From Dysidea avara (Eukaryota > Porifera > Demospongiae > Dictyoceratida > Dysideidae): DNA of 64,000 nucleotides. How positions within the stretch are numbered: position 1 is the first letter of the stretch; every line of letters begins with the position of its first letter. Shown here piece after piece: positions 47,974 to 60,778 of this stretch. The notes below the pieces were generated by a model, which worked only from the letters and a program-made list of their open reading frames with translations, did no database searches and had not been told where the DNA came from. The stretch is taken from assembly GCF_963678975.1 (NCBI RefSeq), contig NC_089275.1, positions 18,798,220-18,862,219 on the forward strand, given 5' to 3'. The position numbers were made by a program, and so were the translations under genes.

Positions 47974-49436
47974 GGGCAGGGGGGGTACTAACTAACTACA
48001 GAAACTGTTAACTTGCTGTAGTGTACCTACCCGCATTGCAGTAAAGTGTACAGAGCAGTCACGTATAGTGTTTTAAAATACCAAAACTATCTTGGAAAGC
48101 GTTATCTTCTGCATCATCAAAATCCAAAAGGATTTCCTTATTAGCAATGTTGATGTCATAATCTGGTTTCAGCTTTTTAAACATTTTGAGTGAGTATCAA
48201 CAAAGCCTTACCTATCAAGTGTTCATTTTGATGGCTGAGCAGTGCCCTAGTCCTACCACATGCCATGTACTATCTGGTAATATTATCAAGGCATGCAACA
48301 TTTGCGTATGGAAAGTAGTGACAACCTCCAATAAGACATCAGCCTCAAACCACTGCAATTCTTGAAAGGGTGACTGAAATAATAACATACTGCCTGTCAC
48401 AGCCAAAACTATATAGGCATCTAAACTCACTAATTTGTCAATTGCATCAGAATGTGTCTGACCAGATGAGTTAGGTTCTATGCACTCCTTAATCAAAGGA
48501 AAGGATGCAATAATCAAACAGTACGGTTGTACCGTTTAAGTGGATCCTGGTGAAATATTTGTGTGCCGCCCAAAATTCTTCTTTTAAAAATCATCCTAGA
48601 GACATTTTACGCGACGAAAATCACCTTTATGGAATAGTACTATATATAAAACAGCATTAAATATAAACACTTACGGGTGGCCAGATATAGAATTTTAAAA
48701 AAAATCACCAAAACTTGAATTTTAGTCTCACTGCCTCACTGACCACAGTCACAAGGCTAGAGACTAAACGAAGCAACGTGCAGCCACCATTTTACGCCAC
48801 AACAACAAACTCACCAATGGGATGTGCCTTTGGGGTTCCGACGAGTGGAGGCCCTGTGCGCCTTGCCTTTTCTTTTATCTTCAATCAGGCTGCTTGTCTT
48901 CTTCTTCATCCAACGAAACAATATGGATATATACTAGCTAGATATCTGCAAGTTCAGGATTGGGATTCCGTTCATGATAGGTTTGCAACCACGCCGATCA
49001 AAATAGTGAGAGAGTGTGGAGACCGTGCCTCTTAACAATCTAGCTATTTTTTTAACAGTAAACAAGATCACCTCACTCCTTATTGGTCTAGCTAGCTGCT
49101 CACCCCTTGACTGACTCGAGATATACTCTAATACAACAGTCACTCTAATACAACAGTCATATATGATAGAACAGTTACAAGTTACATTGTTATGGTAGAC
49201 ATATTTATGTAAGAAAAAGAAGCAAGCACAATACAAAAACATTATTGCTCTAAAGGAGACAGATGCCCCTCAGCAACAGCAAGGTTGATAGCTGGAGGTA
49301 CAAGAAGTGATGGTGTCTGCCTTCCCCATACCTACAGATGTGGAAAATACAAGTGGACTGATACAAGTTACATTGTAGCTAGCTGTGCCACAACAAAAAA
49401 AAACTAAACAAAGTAGTATCTTTAAAAATTGTTAAT
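47974..49436. other. Copy-B-specific sequence, left part
   Basis: Has no counterpart in copy A. A 100-codon minus-strand ORF at 48215-48517 and a 106-codon plus-strand ORF at 48715-49035 were examined and not recognised. Two dispersed palindromes lie at 49120-49160. Confidence 0.4.
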
Positions 49437-49745
49437 TTAAAAATGAAGTAGGGATCTATGCAACAAAAAGTAGTAAAACGAGATGAATGATGGTGTTACA
49501 GCATAGCTCAGTGGGAAAGTCCCTACTTTGGCAGATTAGCTATCAATGCCAAGTAGGGACTTCACACTGAGCTATGCTGTAACACCATCATTCATCTCTT
49601 GTTTCACTACTTTTTATTGCATAGATCCCTACTTCATTTTTAAATTAACAATTGTTCAATGCCAAAATAGGGACTTCCCATTGAGCTGTGCTGTAACACC
49701 ATCATACTTTTTGTTACATAGAACCCTACTTCATTTTTAAATTAA
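49437..49745. repeat. Foldback repeat with tRNA-like ends
   Basis: The arm 49437-49540 (gaagtagggatctatgcaac ... agcatagctcagtggg) is repeated inverted at 49542-49645, and a third, partial arm lies at 49655-49745. The sequence tagctcagtgggaaagtcc resembles a tRNA A box and ttcaatgcc a weak B box, which suggests an inverted pair of tRNA-derived SINEs. Confidence 0.6.
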
Positions 49746-50526
49746 CAATTTAAAAAACACTAATCTTAAATGGGTTGATTCTTTCATTGTCCACTTTCTC
49801 TATTTCTTTTCTAGCCTTTTTGATAGAGCTCTAATATAGCCAGCTCACCCTGTAAAAATTTACGATCAGTTTGCTTCCTGTCCTCTACAGTAATCTGACC
49901 AGTATAATTTCCAACTTTAAAGTTGCCCTGGTCAGGAATGGGTGCAAGAGGGGGGGAGGGGGGGGGGGGGGGTTCTTTGGGGTCTCGAGATCCCCCTCAG
50001 GTTGAACCTCGAACAGGAAATCTAAGACAGAAAGTGCACAGAGGAAAGCAACAGATCATGAAAGATCGATATACTCTAATAGAGCAGTCCCAAACTATAG
50101 TCTGTTTGCGTTCACCTGAGCCCTCATTTATTGTTAATAACTCTTGTTATAAGGGCCAGCTGCTCAAACATTTAGTAGTGCTATGAAGACCTTCAAACAC
50201 CAGAACTGTTAATCAATAAAGTGCTTTGATGCTGGAAAAACAAGTGAGTTATGAGGTTTTAAAAATATCCCATACATTTAGTATGGACGATTCAGGCACG
50301 CAAACAGTTAACAACATGAAAACATACTTTTTCCTGTACAAAAGCATTGGCAGTGAACACATGTTCACCTCTTTGATATTACTATATTTGGTGGGGGCTC
50401 AGGTGAACGCGTACTAACTATATTCTATGATATATTATTAGTAATTAGCAAAGCCCTGTAAGGGTAACACTGTATAGCATCATGTGATGATAAATCATGT
50501 GATATGGCTAGTTTAAAGTTCAGCAA

Positions 50527-50582
50527 ATGGCAGAAGACACGTGTTTACTGTGCATGGAAGAGCTGGCAGCTGCAAGGGAGTA
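50527..50582 (+). pseudogene. Possible CNOT4 first coding exon (RING start, copy B)
   Basis: ATG at 50527 reads MAEDTCLLCMEELAAARE and then a stop unless spliced at ga-gtaatg (50580). The C-x2-C with MEEL resembles the start of the CNOT4 C4C4 RING (ECPLCMEPLEIDD). The exon carrying the middle RING cysteines (FPCTCGYQ) was not found before 52752. The exon may lie within a CAGG...CCTG-bounded segment (49933-51123). Confidence 0.4.
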
Positions 50583-51129
50583 ATGGCATTTGTAGTCACT
50601 GATATTGTTGTAAAAGGTACATCTGATTTGTATAATCTTTTATATAAAGTAGTGTTTTACTGCTGGTACTTTTCCTTTGTGGTAATGCACCTGACTCCGC
50701 CTTTGGTCAGTATGGGTGAGTGATATCACTTGGCTGTTCTTGAGACCTTACACAGAATGCCAGTCCTCACACTTGACAGTATGAATTACAAAGTGACACA
50801 GGAGTTAGCTACTTCAGTAGTCCTTCAACTTGGTCAGGAAGAAGTGTGATGAACAAGTGCTCCATCATTCATCATAACTAGCTACTGTATGCCAGAAAGT
50901 TGTGTAGGTAGTAAGCTGTAAGTCTACAATAGTATAGTATAGCAACAAACTGTACAAACAGCAGTGTAGGTTTCCAGCTAGATACACACATTGTGCTTCT
51001 TATAAAGTTTGCATAAGGGCACATTTTTTTAAGCTGTAGGCCGGATGTGCTGAGTTGTATATGTGAACTTTAAGGGGGTTACCCTCCACCCAGCTCAGAG
51101 ACCCCCTTCTGGATCCGCCCCTGCTGGTG

Positions 51130-51810
51130 TGGTATTTTTGTCTCTTCTTCAACATCTTTTACAAAATCAAGGTACACTACAGTTGATTGGCTTTCCATCA
51201 TTGGTTTTGAGTGTATGCATGGTATGGCAGCTTCCCCCAAGTTGACAGGTTCATCATCTTCACTATCAATAGCCTCATATGTGTTATGCATCTTTTGTAT
51301 TGCTGTACCTGCAAATTCAGGTTTTCTGAATGGACACCTTTGTCAAAATCACTATATTCTCACCATGAGTGTAGTCTTGCTGCAGCAGTACTATTTGCTC
51401 AGTTGTCAAAGTTGCAGACATAGCAATAATAGAGCACAACTTCTGCAACTGCTTCATTTCATCAAAAGCTCAGCTTGGCAGTATGATGGCATCCGATCAA
51501 AGATTTTGTGTGCTTCATCAACCTGCAGTACTTGGTGTACCAAATAGGTATTTAGGTGTGCAAAATGCCATAACAGGCTCGTTTAGGGATTCAAGAAAAT
51601 CACGATAGTAGTTTGTTGATTTTTACTGCCCGCAGCACTGGAGCAATAATACCCTTTTTCTGCAAGGTATCTACTCGGTTGGTAATAACAGCTACCACAG
51701 GCTCTGTCACTAATGATACTTTACCAGGATGAAACTATGCTTGGAATCATTATGAAATCAGAATTGTGCTAATAAGTGTGAAAGAATTTTACACTCACCT
51801 TGTTTGCAAG
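51130..51810 (-). pseudogene. RecQ-like helicase remnant
   Basis: Minus-strand fragments in order: VSLVTEPVVAVITNRVDTLQ (motif Ia-like, about 51740-51660), VDEAHKIFD (DEAH box, about 51520-51490), IIAMSATLTTEQIVLL (motif III-like, about 51440-51380) and STVVYLDFVKDVEEETK (motif IV-like, about 51190-51135). The frames do not join and there are stops, so it is dead. No ATP-binding GKS motif was found. It may be a host pseudogene or a passenger of a mobile element. Confidence 0.45.
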
Positions 51811-52039
51811 CTGCCACACCCCTTTTGGGTAAAGTAAAGCCTTTTTTTTTGCTTGAAGCAACAGAATCAACAGATAATAACTTGATGTCTCGCAACAACT
51901 TGGCCCCAAGATATCATAAGTAGAAGGGTTACACTTAATGCTGATCTCAAAGTTTCTGAATAGGTTAATTTACAGTTGTACTTGTAACTTCTTTGCTTTT
52001 ATAATATTAATCTCTTGCCAATAATTGGTTAATAATTAT

Positions 52040-52529
52040 CCCTTTGGCCCCTATGTTAATAAAGAAAAGTGCTCCATTAAATGCGAAAGCCAATATATTG
52101 GCTTTTGTTACACGCATGCGTTCGAACGCACATATCTCGTAAACAAAATATCCTATGAATATACGGTTTGTACCATGCTACTCTGTGGTTAATGGGTAAT
52201 ACCCTAAGCTTTATCCGAATATTGTAGCACGATCGAATGTGAAGTAAGGCCAATATGTGTTTGAAAGAATTTTCGACTGTTTTTAAGACAATAATTGCTA
52301 CGATACTACCTGTCATAAAGGAGAGACGGAATAAAGAAGGTTTGTAAAAGTTATATGATGTTGTAGATCTATCCTTCATGAGTAGTTTAACACAAATCAC
52401 GAAGGAATAGGTTATTCCTACATGGAGTAACAGGAGCCCAAATTTATATGTCAAAACACATATTTTTTCGTAAAATAACTTTCGTTTTTAAGAACCAAAG
52501 CCAAAATATTGGCTTTAGGGGCCAAAGGG
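52040..52529. mobile_element. MITE with TTAA-like flanks
   Basis: Ends CCCTTTGGCCCCTA and TAGGGGCCAAAGGG, exact inverted 14-mers. Flanks are TTAT (52036-52039) and TTAA (52530-52533), compatible with a piggyBac-type or other TTAA-targeting element whose left flank has mutated. Also holds aaagccaatatattggcttt near its left end and a similar stretch at the right. The 125-codon ORF inside is not recognised. Confidence 0.55.
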
Positions 52530-52751
52530 TTAAGCATCATTGTCACATGGTGTTGCTGAGATCAGCAAGTGTTGTTGTGATGTAGCCATGCTGGAATTCC
52601 TGGTGAATGTTTGATCATGTTGTATGAATTTCTTTGTGTATTGACCCTGCCTTTGTAAAGACAAGTTTGATTGCATGTACATTATGTGGTTATGGGGGAG
52701 ATTACTGTTGTGTGTATGATGGTTAGTGGGACTGAACGTGTTTGTGCGTAG

Positions 52752-52952
52752 GTGTGTAGGTTTTGCTGGCACAGGATCAGAACTGATGAGAATGGATTAA
52801 GTCCACAATGTAGAAGAAAGGTGAGGATGTGTGATGTGTGTATATTTAAATGGGGACCTGTTCAGGGGAAAACATTTCTTTACTATTGTTTTGGTCTGAT
52901 TTTATATAGCCGTACTCAGAAAACCCAGCAGAATATATACCCTTATCTAACA
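52752..52952 (+). pseudogene. CNOT4 RING exons (copy B)
   Basis: Two exons, 52752-52820 (VCRFCWHRIRTDENGLSPQC then RRK) and 52910-52952 (PYSENPAEYIPLSN), with acceptor gcgtag, donor gtgagg, acceptor atatag and donor gtaagt. Together they match human CNOT4 QICRFCWHRIRTDENGLCPA then CRKPYPEDPAVYKPLS closely. One zinc-binding Cys (CPAC) reads Ser (SPQC), which would weaken the RING. No linker-helix or RRM exons follow before the C-terminal chain at 56652, so this copy has a RING part without an RRM, the reverse of copy A. Confidence 0.8.
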
Positions 52953-53914
52953 GTAAGTGATTTGTGTTGTGTGTGTGCAGTACGTATGTTAGTTTTTATG
53001 CACGTAACAATATAATTTGTGAAAATCATTTGCAAATGCTCTGCTACTTTCTACATTCATCTTTGATGAAAGGAAATATCCTGGCAGACTAAAATAGCTG
53101 TTAATTTATTAACGTTCCAGTTAATAAGTCTACAAAGCAACTGATAGTGTTGTGATGAGTTACAGAATATCTACAGTATACTAGTACTAGTAGACCCTTA
53201 TCAATAATACTGTTCCTTTGAGCTTGAGTGAACTACAGTGGAGATATTGTTCAAGCAAGAGTAGTGATTATAAAACTAAGCACTTTATCGTAAGCAATCA
53301 TGGTTTTTCTATTGACTTGAACCAAGAGTTAATAATGAGATACATATTATTATTAAGTCTTGCTTTAACTGTCTAGCATTTTTCCCTAGAATATATGCTC
53401 AGCTAAATATGTTCAACAACTGGCTAGTAAAGGATACAGAACCTTCTGTATTGATCATCTCTGATACATTCAACTTTATTTCTGACGTATTAAATATGAC
53501 TCGTATGTATTTCAAAATTTCCTCTTCTTTTTGGGTGGGTGTTTTAGGGCTGGAACAGAGGTCTAATTTTAATCTCTAAAGTTTCTTACAAGCTACCAAA
53601 GCTTTGAGGTTTTGCTGATTATGTCATGTTACTCATGTATGATCATAGTTGATGGGTGTGAAGCCATAATATGGTCTTACACATCGTTTCAAGTGTAGTA
53701 CATGCTCTGGTACAACTGCTTAGACTACAATAATAGTTGCTTGCTTTTAGGAAACACTTGGCTTTTTGATTGAGTGGACATGCCAGTATTCATGGTTGTA
53801 AAGCTGTGGATAGTACTTCAAAATTAGTTATTGGTAATAGAGCTTCAAAGCTTCAGTAACACTTCCAAAAGAAGCTTTGGAGGACCGACATATTTGTATG
53901 TTCATTCCCACCCT

Positions 53915-53929
53915 AGTGTGTGTGTGTGT

Positions 53930-53981
<52 letters not shown>
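53915..53981. repeat. TG microsatellite
   Basis: About 33 TG units with one interruption. Reading frames through it are ignored. Confidence 0.95.
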
Positions 53982-54899
53982 ATGCACGTGCCACTATAAA
54001 TGTGTGTTTTATGTTTATTTTGTTGTAAGGTTTTACTCAGTAGGTAAAAACAGTGGACCCGGGGACCCACGGAAATCCAACTCTACTTGGAATTTTATAC
54101 ACCTCACAGTATTCTATACTTTTACTAGGTACTTTTGCAAGTAGTCTTGCATGGCCAATCCACTTTTTCTCCCCTTCCGGCATCTCGCACGATGTTTACA
54201 CCAATTAGAAATTATAAGTACATCTAAAAAGTGACTGAAGCTGACTGCATTTATAGGCCATTGCCTGCTACACAGTAAGCATACTAGTCTATCATGCCGC
54301 CTAGCTACTAGAGTAGTTTAGGAACATGACACTGTGTCTGTACTACTTTTGCACACACTTGTGCACGCATGACCACACTAAAGCATACCCACACAGATGC
54401 ACTCTCAGCCACACACTTAAAACCAAATTGACTTCACCAACCTGGTTAGTAATCTAGATTTGAAACAGTTTTATTAGAACAGTGGCAATTTGGGTACTTG
54501 TATAACAAATTTATAAATGCTTTTTCTTTGTGAGAAAAGGTTTAATGGTAAAAAGTTGGATGTCATGTTATTCGCCTTCTCAAGAGGCATTCGAAAATCT
54601 TTGTTTTGTTGCAGTAGACCAAACGGATCCCTGAGTCATGTGCATTTGTTTGTGTCACATTGAAGGGATTGTATACAATCAATCTTTCTTCATTGATTTC
54701 GTCCCTGTATGTAGTGAAGAAAGGTGATGCAAGGAAAAGCTTACCCAGCAATGGATTTCCCTTTTCGTGGTGAACATGATGCAAGTTGCAACTCTGTATA
54801 TCATTGTGTTCTTAAGTGCCTGTAATTTATTTTCCCGATATTTGCTTTACAAACCAATCTTTCTATTTGTAGGACTATAGGTTATTGGCATACAAGGCT

Positions 54900-55850
54900 G
54901 GAAGAGTAGGGACCACAAAGGAGTAGGTGTGGCCCACGAAATAACATCACCCAAAAATCAACCTCGATTTTCCCTGACAACGATGAGGCAGTATTGGTTA
55001 GGTAAAACTAAACCAAACAAGTCTTCATATCGACCCGAAATGCTTTCAACAAGTTACTATGGAATTTTAAAAGAAAAATTATTTAACGGAATTTTCTACT
55101 GACTGACTGAGAAACTGACTGATGCCTTCAGACAAGCATAACTCGACAACGGCTAAGACTACAGGCTTAATTTTTTTATCGTTCGACATCGCTTCAGCCC
55201 GAGAAGTGCCTTTTGGCATACTGCAGTACATACAATGCATTCTTCATGGACTTACCAGAGTCCTCCTTTGTGTCCCATTCATCTTTGCTACAGCAAAAGT
55301 GTTGATTTGGCGGTAGCACGTGATGGGCTTCCCTTGATTGTAGAGGTGCTTTTCGAACAGTTCTTGATTCGAAACGCTGTGTAACAGGTTGAACATATGT
55401 AGCTGACAACAGATACTTCACTTTTTAGATGATAATTGATATATCTGGGGCACGCGGTGCCATTTCAGATGCGGTATGCGTGGGTTCACTAGTCATAATA
55501 ATTAATTGCAAAAAAAGCTAACAAACAAGTACACAAAAAAATCGGATTATTCAACTAGAGCAGGGACCATAGCACTTCGATAAAAAGTACTGAAACAAGC
55601 TGGAGTAGTGCATGATATTAAATCACAGTAAAACAATAAGAAGTGTTATATCCCTACTGTACATATTAAATCACAGTAAAACAATAAGAAGTGTTATATC
55701 CCTACTGTGCATTTCCTTTATGGTATCTTGAGCACAGTAGGGATACAACATTTCTTATTGTTTTACTGTGATTTAATATCATGCAGTATTCCAGCTTGTT
55801 TCAGTACTTTTTGTCAATGTGCTATGGTCCCTACTCTAGTTGAAAATTCC
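54900..55850. repeat. Repeat R1, copy B1
   Basis: Positional equivalent of the A1 copy (30768-32300) without its hAT MITE. Ends in the foldback (55553-55850), where a 45-bp piece (taaatcacagtaaaacaata) is doubled. Confidence 0.65.
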
Positions 55851-55968
55851 AAATTTGTTTGTGTGCTTGTACGTTTAGCTATGGATAACAATTTGGGTCA
55901 AACCCAGTTGACCTGAAGACAACATTACACTCTCTCCTCCCTCACACATGCACATTCGCGCACGCACA

Positions 55969-55973
55969 CACAC

Positions 55974-56046
<73 letters not shown>
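55969..56046. repeat. CA microsatellite
   Basis: About 39 CA units. The same site in copy A (near 32450) has only a few. Confidence 0.95.
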
Positions 56047-56051
<5 letters not shown>

Positions 56052-56450
56052 CTAACCATCACGCCTACCCAGTGGACCAACACTAGGACACCTGTGCGGT
56101 ACTCGTGTGCTAGGAGTCAGCACGCACAAAGCAAGGCCTCTGGCAGCCCTGCTAAACACAGCTATTGCTGCTCAGTGAACCACCACTGGAATGCCTGTGT
56201 ACCACTCAGGCACTTGAGTCTAGTGCAGGCAAATCCTCCTGGGGCAGGACTAGTCACCTGTAGGACGACCATCCATCCAGGTCTCATGGAGAGAAGTCGT
56301 GGAACTTTGGAAGCTCCACAACAACCTCTAAGCAAGACAAGGACTGTTGGCATTTGCTTCCCCAGTTTATACCAGGCACCCATTGGTATTACAGCTGCGT
56401 GGGCTGCTTCCCTAATTAACACCAGGTCACCACGTCCCCATTTAACAGCT

Positions 56451-56452
<2 letters not shown>

Positions 56453-56547
<95 letters not shown>

Positions 56548-56573
56548 GCACACACACACACGCACGTGTGCAC
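56453..56573. repeat. Long CA microsatellite
   Basis: About 58 CA units with rare CG, in the intron just before a CNOT4 B exon. Copy A has only a short run here (33046-33095). The 166- and 196-codon ORFs across it are artefacts. Confidence 0.95.
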
Positions 56574-57854
56574 ACATTACTCACTATACACACGTATACA
56601 CACATGTACATAAGCAAGCACACAGCATTCATTAAATGTATAATGTTCCAGGACACATTCAACCATTGTCCAGCACATTTGTAGATCTACAGAGACAAGC
56701 GGCTGCAGCATATGTCAACTATGGTCCCATCACCAATGATCAGCTTCATCAGTTACAATATCATGGCATACCCATCCATCAGCAACAACACTCCCCTCGC
56801 AGTCATCCTCCGACAGCTGTAAGTATTGTGTGGTTAGCTAGGAGTGTATAATTGTGTGTGCCATTGTGTTGGATTACCCAAAGTGTGATATCAAAGGTGG
56901 TGGTCATGATGTTAAAGTAACAATATCAATGTAGTAATTTTTTTGACTACCAAATTTGATATCACATTCTTCACACAAGCCTCTTATTAACCCTTTGAAA
57001 TGCATATCGGCCACTACACATTGTTGTAAACAAAGTGCTGTAAGTTTTGCCTATGTATGGCTACACAATCAACGTCGTTTTACTCATGATGTAATAAGCC
57101 TTAAAATGATACCTAGGGAATTACCCTACAATAAAAGTATGAGGACCAAAACAGGGCATGAAAATTAATTTCAGTTTATCATCAGACAAATCTTTTATAT
57201 TTAAACTTTTCAAAAATGATTTGTAACTCATTGCCAGTTGATACGATTCACTACAAATAACCATTAGCCGCTTTGATATTCAGTAGCGAGTAAGGTCAGC
57301 TCGTGTGATCCAGACTATGATTACAAAGCATGAAATACGCTGCTATAATAAAACCAGTCGCTGTTCATTGTTTTATAACCACGTAATCCCCTGTTGTTAC
57401 AGTGGCCAGGTTATTTATCCTTCTAATATCCCAATGAATAAGGTTTCTTTTGATATCTGCTTTAGGCAGGCCAAGCTACTTGGCCATATAAGACCTGTTT
57501 TGTATAGATGCACTTTCCTCAAAACGTTTATACAGCTTCAAGGGTTAAGGCTGGTTTGTTTCTACAAGGTACTTGATGTTGCAATGAAATTTAAAGAGCA
57601 TGAAAATCATAATTTTACACTTGTCAGTTACATACCCGCATGCTATTTTTGGTTGCACAACACATCACATTGCTTTATAACGATAGGTTTGTGTATGTAT
57701 AGGCTCTACAGGGAGCTTGCATTCTTATTAAATGTACATTGTTTTCTTTGATTTTCCATTTCAGTCTAATAATAACACAATGGAGAACCAGTTACGTGCT
57801 CTCCTACCTGGGATTAACATCAGTATTGACTGTAAGTACATGTGATGTAATGTT

Positions 57855-58745
57855 AGGGATCGTGGAGGTTTGGGTTTTTATGGCCGAAAATATCACCCAA
57901 AAACCAGCTTCATAATATCATCCTGGCACCTTGGCAGTATCGGTTAGGTATAACCAAGCCCAAAAGTGCATTCAGGATGACCCTAAATGCTTCCAATAGA
58001 TTGTTACAAAATTTTAAGATTTTTATTCAATGGAATTTTCTGCTGATTAACTGCCTGTCTACCTGCCTGATGCCTTCAGGCAAGTGTAACTCAATAACCG
58101 CTAAAGCTATGGGCTTTATTTTTTTCATTGTTCAACATTACTTTGTCCCAAGATGTGCCTTTGGAATACTGCAGTACATACATTGCATGCATTGTGGACT
58201 TTGTCCTTCTTTGTGACCCATTTCTTTTTGCTGACAGCCCAAGGTGTTGATTCGCAATAGCGTGATGGTGTAAATGGGAATCGTCTGTATCTATCATGGT
58301 GACTGGATTGATTACAGAGGAGCTTCTAATACTGTTCTTTGTTTGTAATGCTGTGTAATGGGCTGAAAATAGGTGAAATCGTAACGTAATGACCACTTCA
58401 CTTTTGAGTCAGTAATTGATAGTTGGTGCACGCGAATTGTCTGTATTTTTTGTGGTGATTGGATTGATTACTAAGGTGTTTCTCCTACTGTTCTTCATTT
58501 GTAGCACTGTATAATGGGCTGAAAGCAAAGCGTAGTGGCCACTTCAATTTCGAGTCAGTAAATGAAACCTGGGGTGTGTGTTCAGATGTAAACTTTATCT
58601 CTGGCGCCATCCTTCCTTGTGATGTCATAATGGGGGATTCACCAGTCATAATAATGTTACAAAAAAAGTAAACGAACAAGTATTAGGAATTTTATGTTCG
58701 ATTAGGGATCATAGAAAAAAAAAGTAGGGAAACAAGGGAGGTCAC
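57855..58745. repeat. Repeat R1, copy B2
   Basis: Equivalent of A2 (34270-35365) but without the roughly 260-bp inverted block, and with other small length differences. Confidence 0.55.
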
Positions 58746-60778
58746 CTACACCTGCAGATATACTAGTGAACATTTATTCCCTAATTCAGTCTATGGAATA
58801 AAATTTGTAATTTTTCCTTATACTTGTGTATTACTGTAATTTGCTTTTCCCCTGCTATTTTTGTATGCAAAACTTGTACAAAAATTTCTTACATGAAAAA
58901 TTTTATATAAGATCAAATTACTCTAATAGAGCAGTCATTCATGTAAATCATATGACATAAACTTTTTTTTTGAACGAAAATAAAGCAAATTATGGTATAA
59001 TAGACTGTATCGTACAGTACAGTAATACTGTGTAGTAGTAATATATATGTACTATATGTATGATGGTTTATTAATGACTTGTCTGTTCCATAGCTGGTGC
59101 ACAGCACCCACTTCCTCACAACAACACACACTACACCTCATCATATCCTACTCAACAAGTTCAACCTCCACCTTCACAGCCGATTATGCCACATGCCCAG
59201 TCACGATCTACCCTCCCACTGACACACCGCCCTGCAGTAACCAGCTCCAGACATGTCATTGCATCTCCGTTTGATATTCCCTCCCTCAGCTATGTCACTA
59301 CCACCATACAGAGTGGATGGCCAGATTTGATCAATAGTAGTGACAGTAGAGGTGGTTCTGTTAGCAGTAGTAGTGTAGGTTGTGTTGGTGGTAGAGCAAT
59401 GATGAGGGAACCAGTGACTGCTTCACATCATCATCAACCACAGCCCACTGTGTTCCCATCCAATCCTGAACCATTTCTAGGTATAGTGTGAGCTTGTAAT
59501 GTGTACACTGTGTACGTTATAATACACACAAGTGTACACAGGACACACTGTATAATGCTCTTGAAGTAAATGAATTGTATGATGTACATTTTTTGAGTGC
59601 AACTTGATGCAGGCACAAAGGTACAGTCCTAGCACTTGGAGGGGTGGGGGTTACCTTTTGACTGAGTAATAGCTTTTGTAAATCTTATAAAAACTTGGCT
59701 GTATCGATCTCCTTTAGTATTATGTTTGTTTGTCTGACATGTGAGCAAGAGGTGTGGGTTTCAAACAACCACTAAAGTTTTCACTGCACATATGGTACTG
59801 CTTAAGCACAAATTGATACAGTGGCTGCATTAAGAAGTCACCCTCAAAGCAATCTGATTGTTACATGATCTTATCAACTATATCAAGTATTGACAGGTAC
59901 ACTAGTACTGATACCTGCTCTATGGTGCAGGACTTACCCTACTGAGCAATGCTTGTAAGAGTATAAAAGTTGTGACCAAAAGGGTTGAACTGACTACCTC
60001 TCGACTAGAAAGCACCCCTAACAAGTGGTCTGTAAAAGAAGACATGAATAATCATACAGTACTGGGGACCACAAAGAAGTAGGTGTGGCCCACAAAATAA
60101 CATCACCCAAAAACCAGCCTCAAATTCCCCTGATGATGATGAGGCAGTATTGGTTAGGTAAAACTAAGCCCAAACAAGCTTTCAGATTGACTCGAATCAC
60201 TTTCAACAAGTTGCTACGGAATTTTAAAAAAAAAATTTTTTTAAATGGAATTTTCCATTGACTGACTGACTGATGTCTTCAGACAAGCATAACTTGATAA
60301 CGGCTAAGGTTATGGGCTTGATATTTTCACTGTTCGACGTCACTTTGACTTGAGAAGTGCCTTTTGGCATACAGCAGTACGTACAATGCGTTCTTCATGG
60401 ACTTACCAGTGTCCTCCTTTGTGTCCCATTCATCTTTGCTGACAGCGAAAAATGTTGATTTTGTGGTGGCACATTATGGCTTCCCTTCATAATGGAAACA
60501 GTCCGTATTTTTCATAGTGGCTATTTTGATTGCAGTGATACTTTTTGAACAGTTCTTAATTCAAAATGCTGTGTAACAGGTTGAACATAGCTGACAATGA
60601 AGCATAATGGATACTTCACTTTTCAGACGATAATTGATATAGCTGGGGTGCGCGGAACCGTTTCTTTTGTGGTATGCGTGGGTTCAACAGTCATAATAAT
60701 TATTTGCAAAAAAGTTAACAAACAAGTACACAAAATTTTTTTTTGAAATTTTCAACTATAGCAGGGACCATAGCACAT

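Noticed and set aside
48215-49035. ORFs of 100 and 106 codons in the copy-B-specific stretch
   Set aside because: No recognisable motif, no splice context, no counterpart in copy A.
52077-52454. 125-codon minus-strand ORF
   Set aside because: Lies wholly inside a MITE and has no recognisable domain.
56094-56684. 196- and 166-codon ORFs across the CA tract
   Set aside because: Dinucleotide repeat translated as His/Thr or Val/Cys runs.
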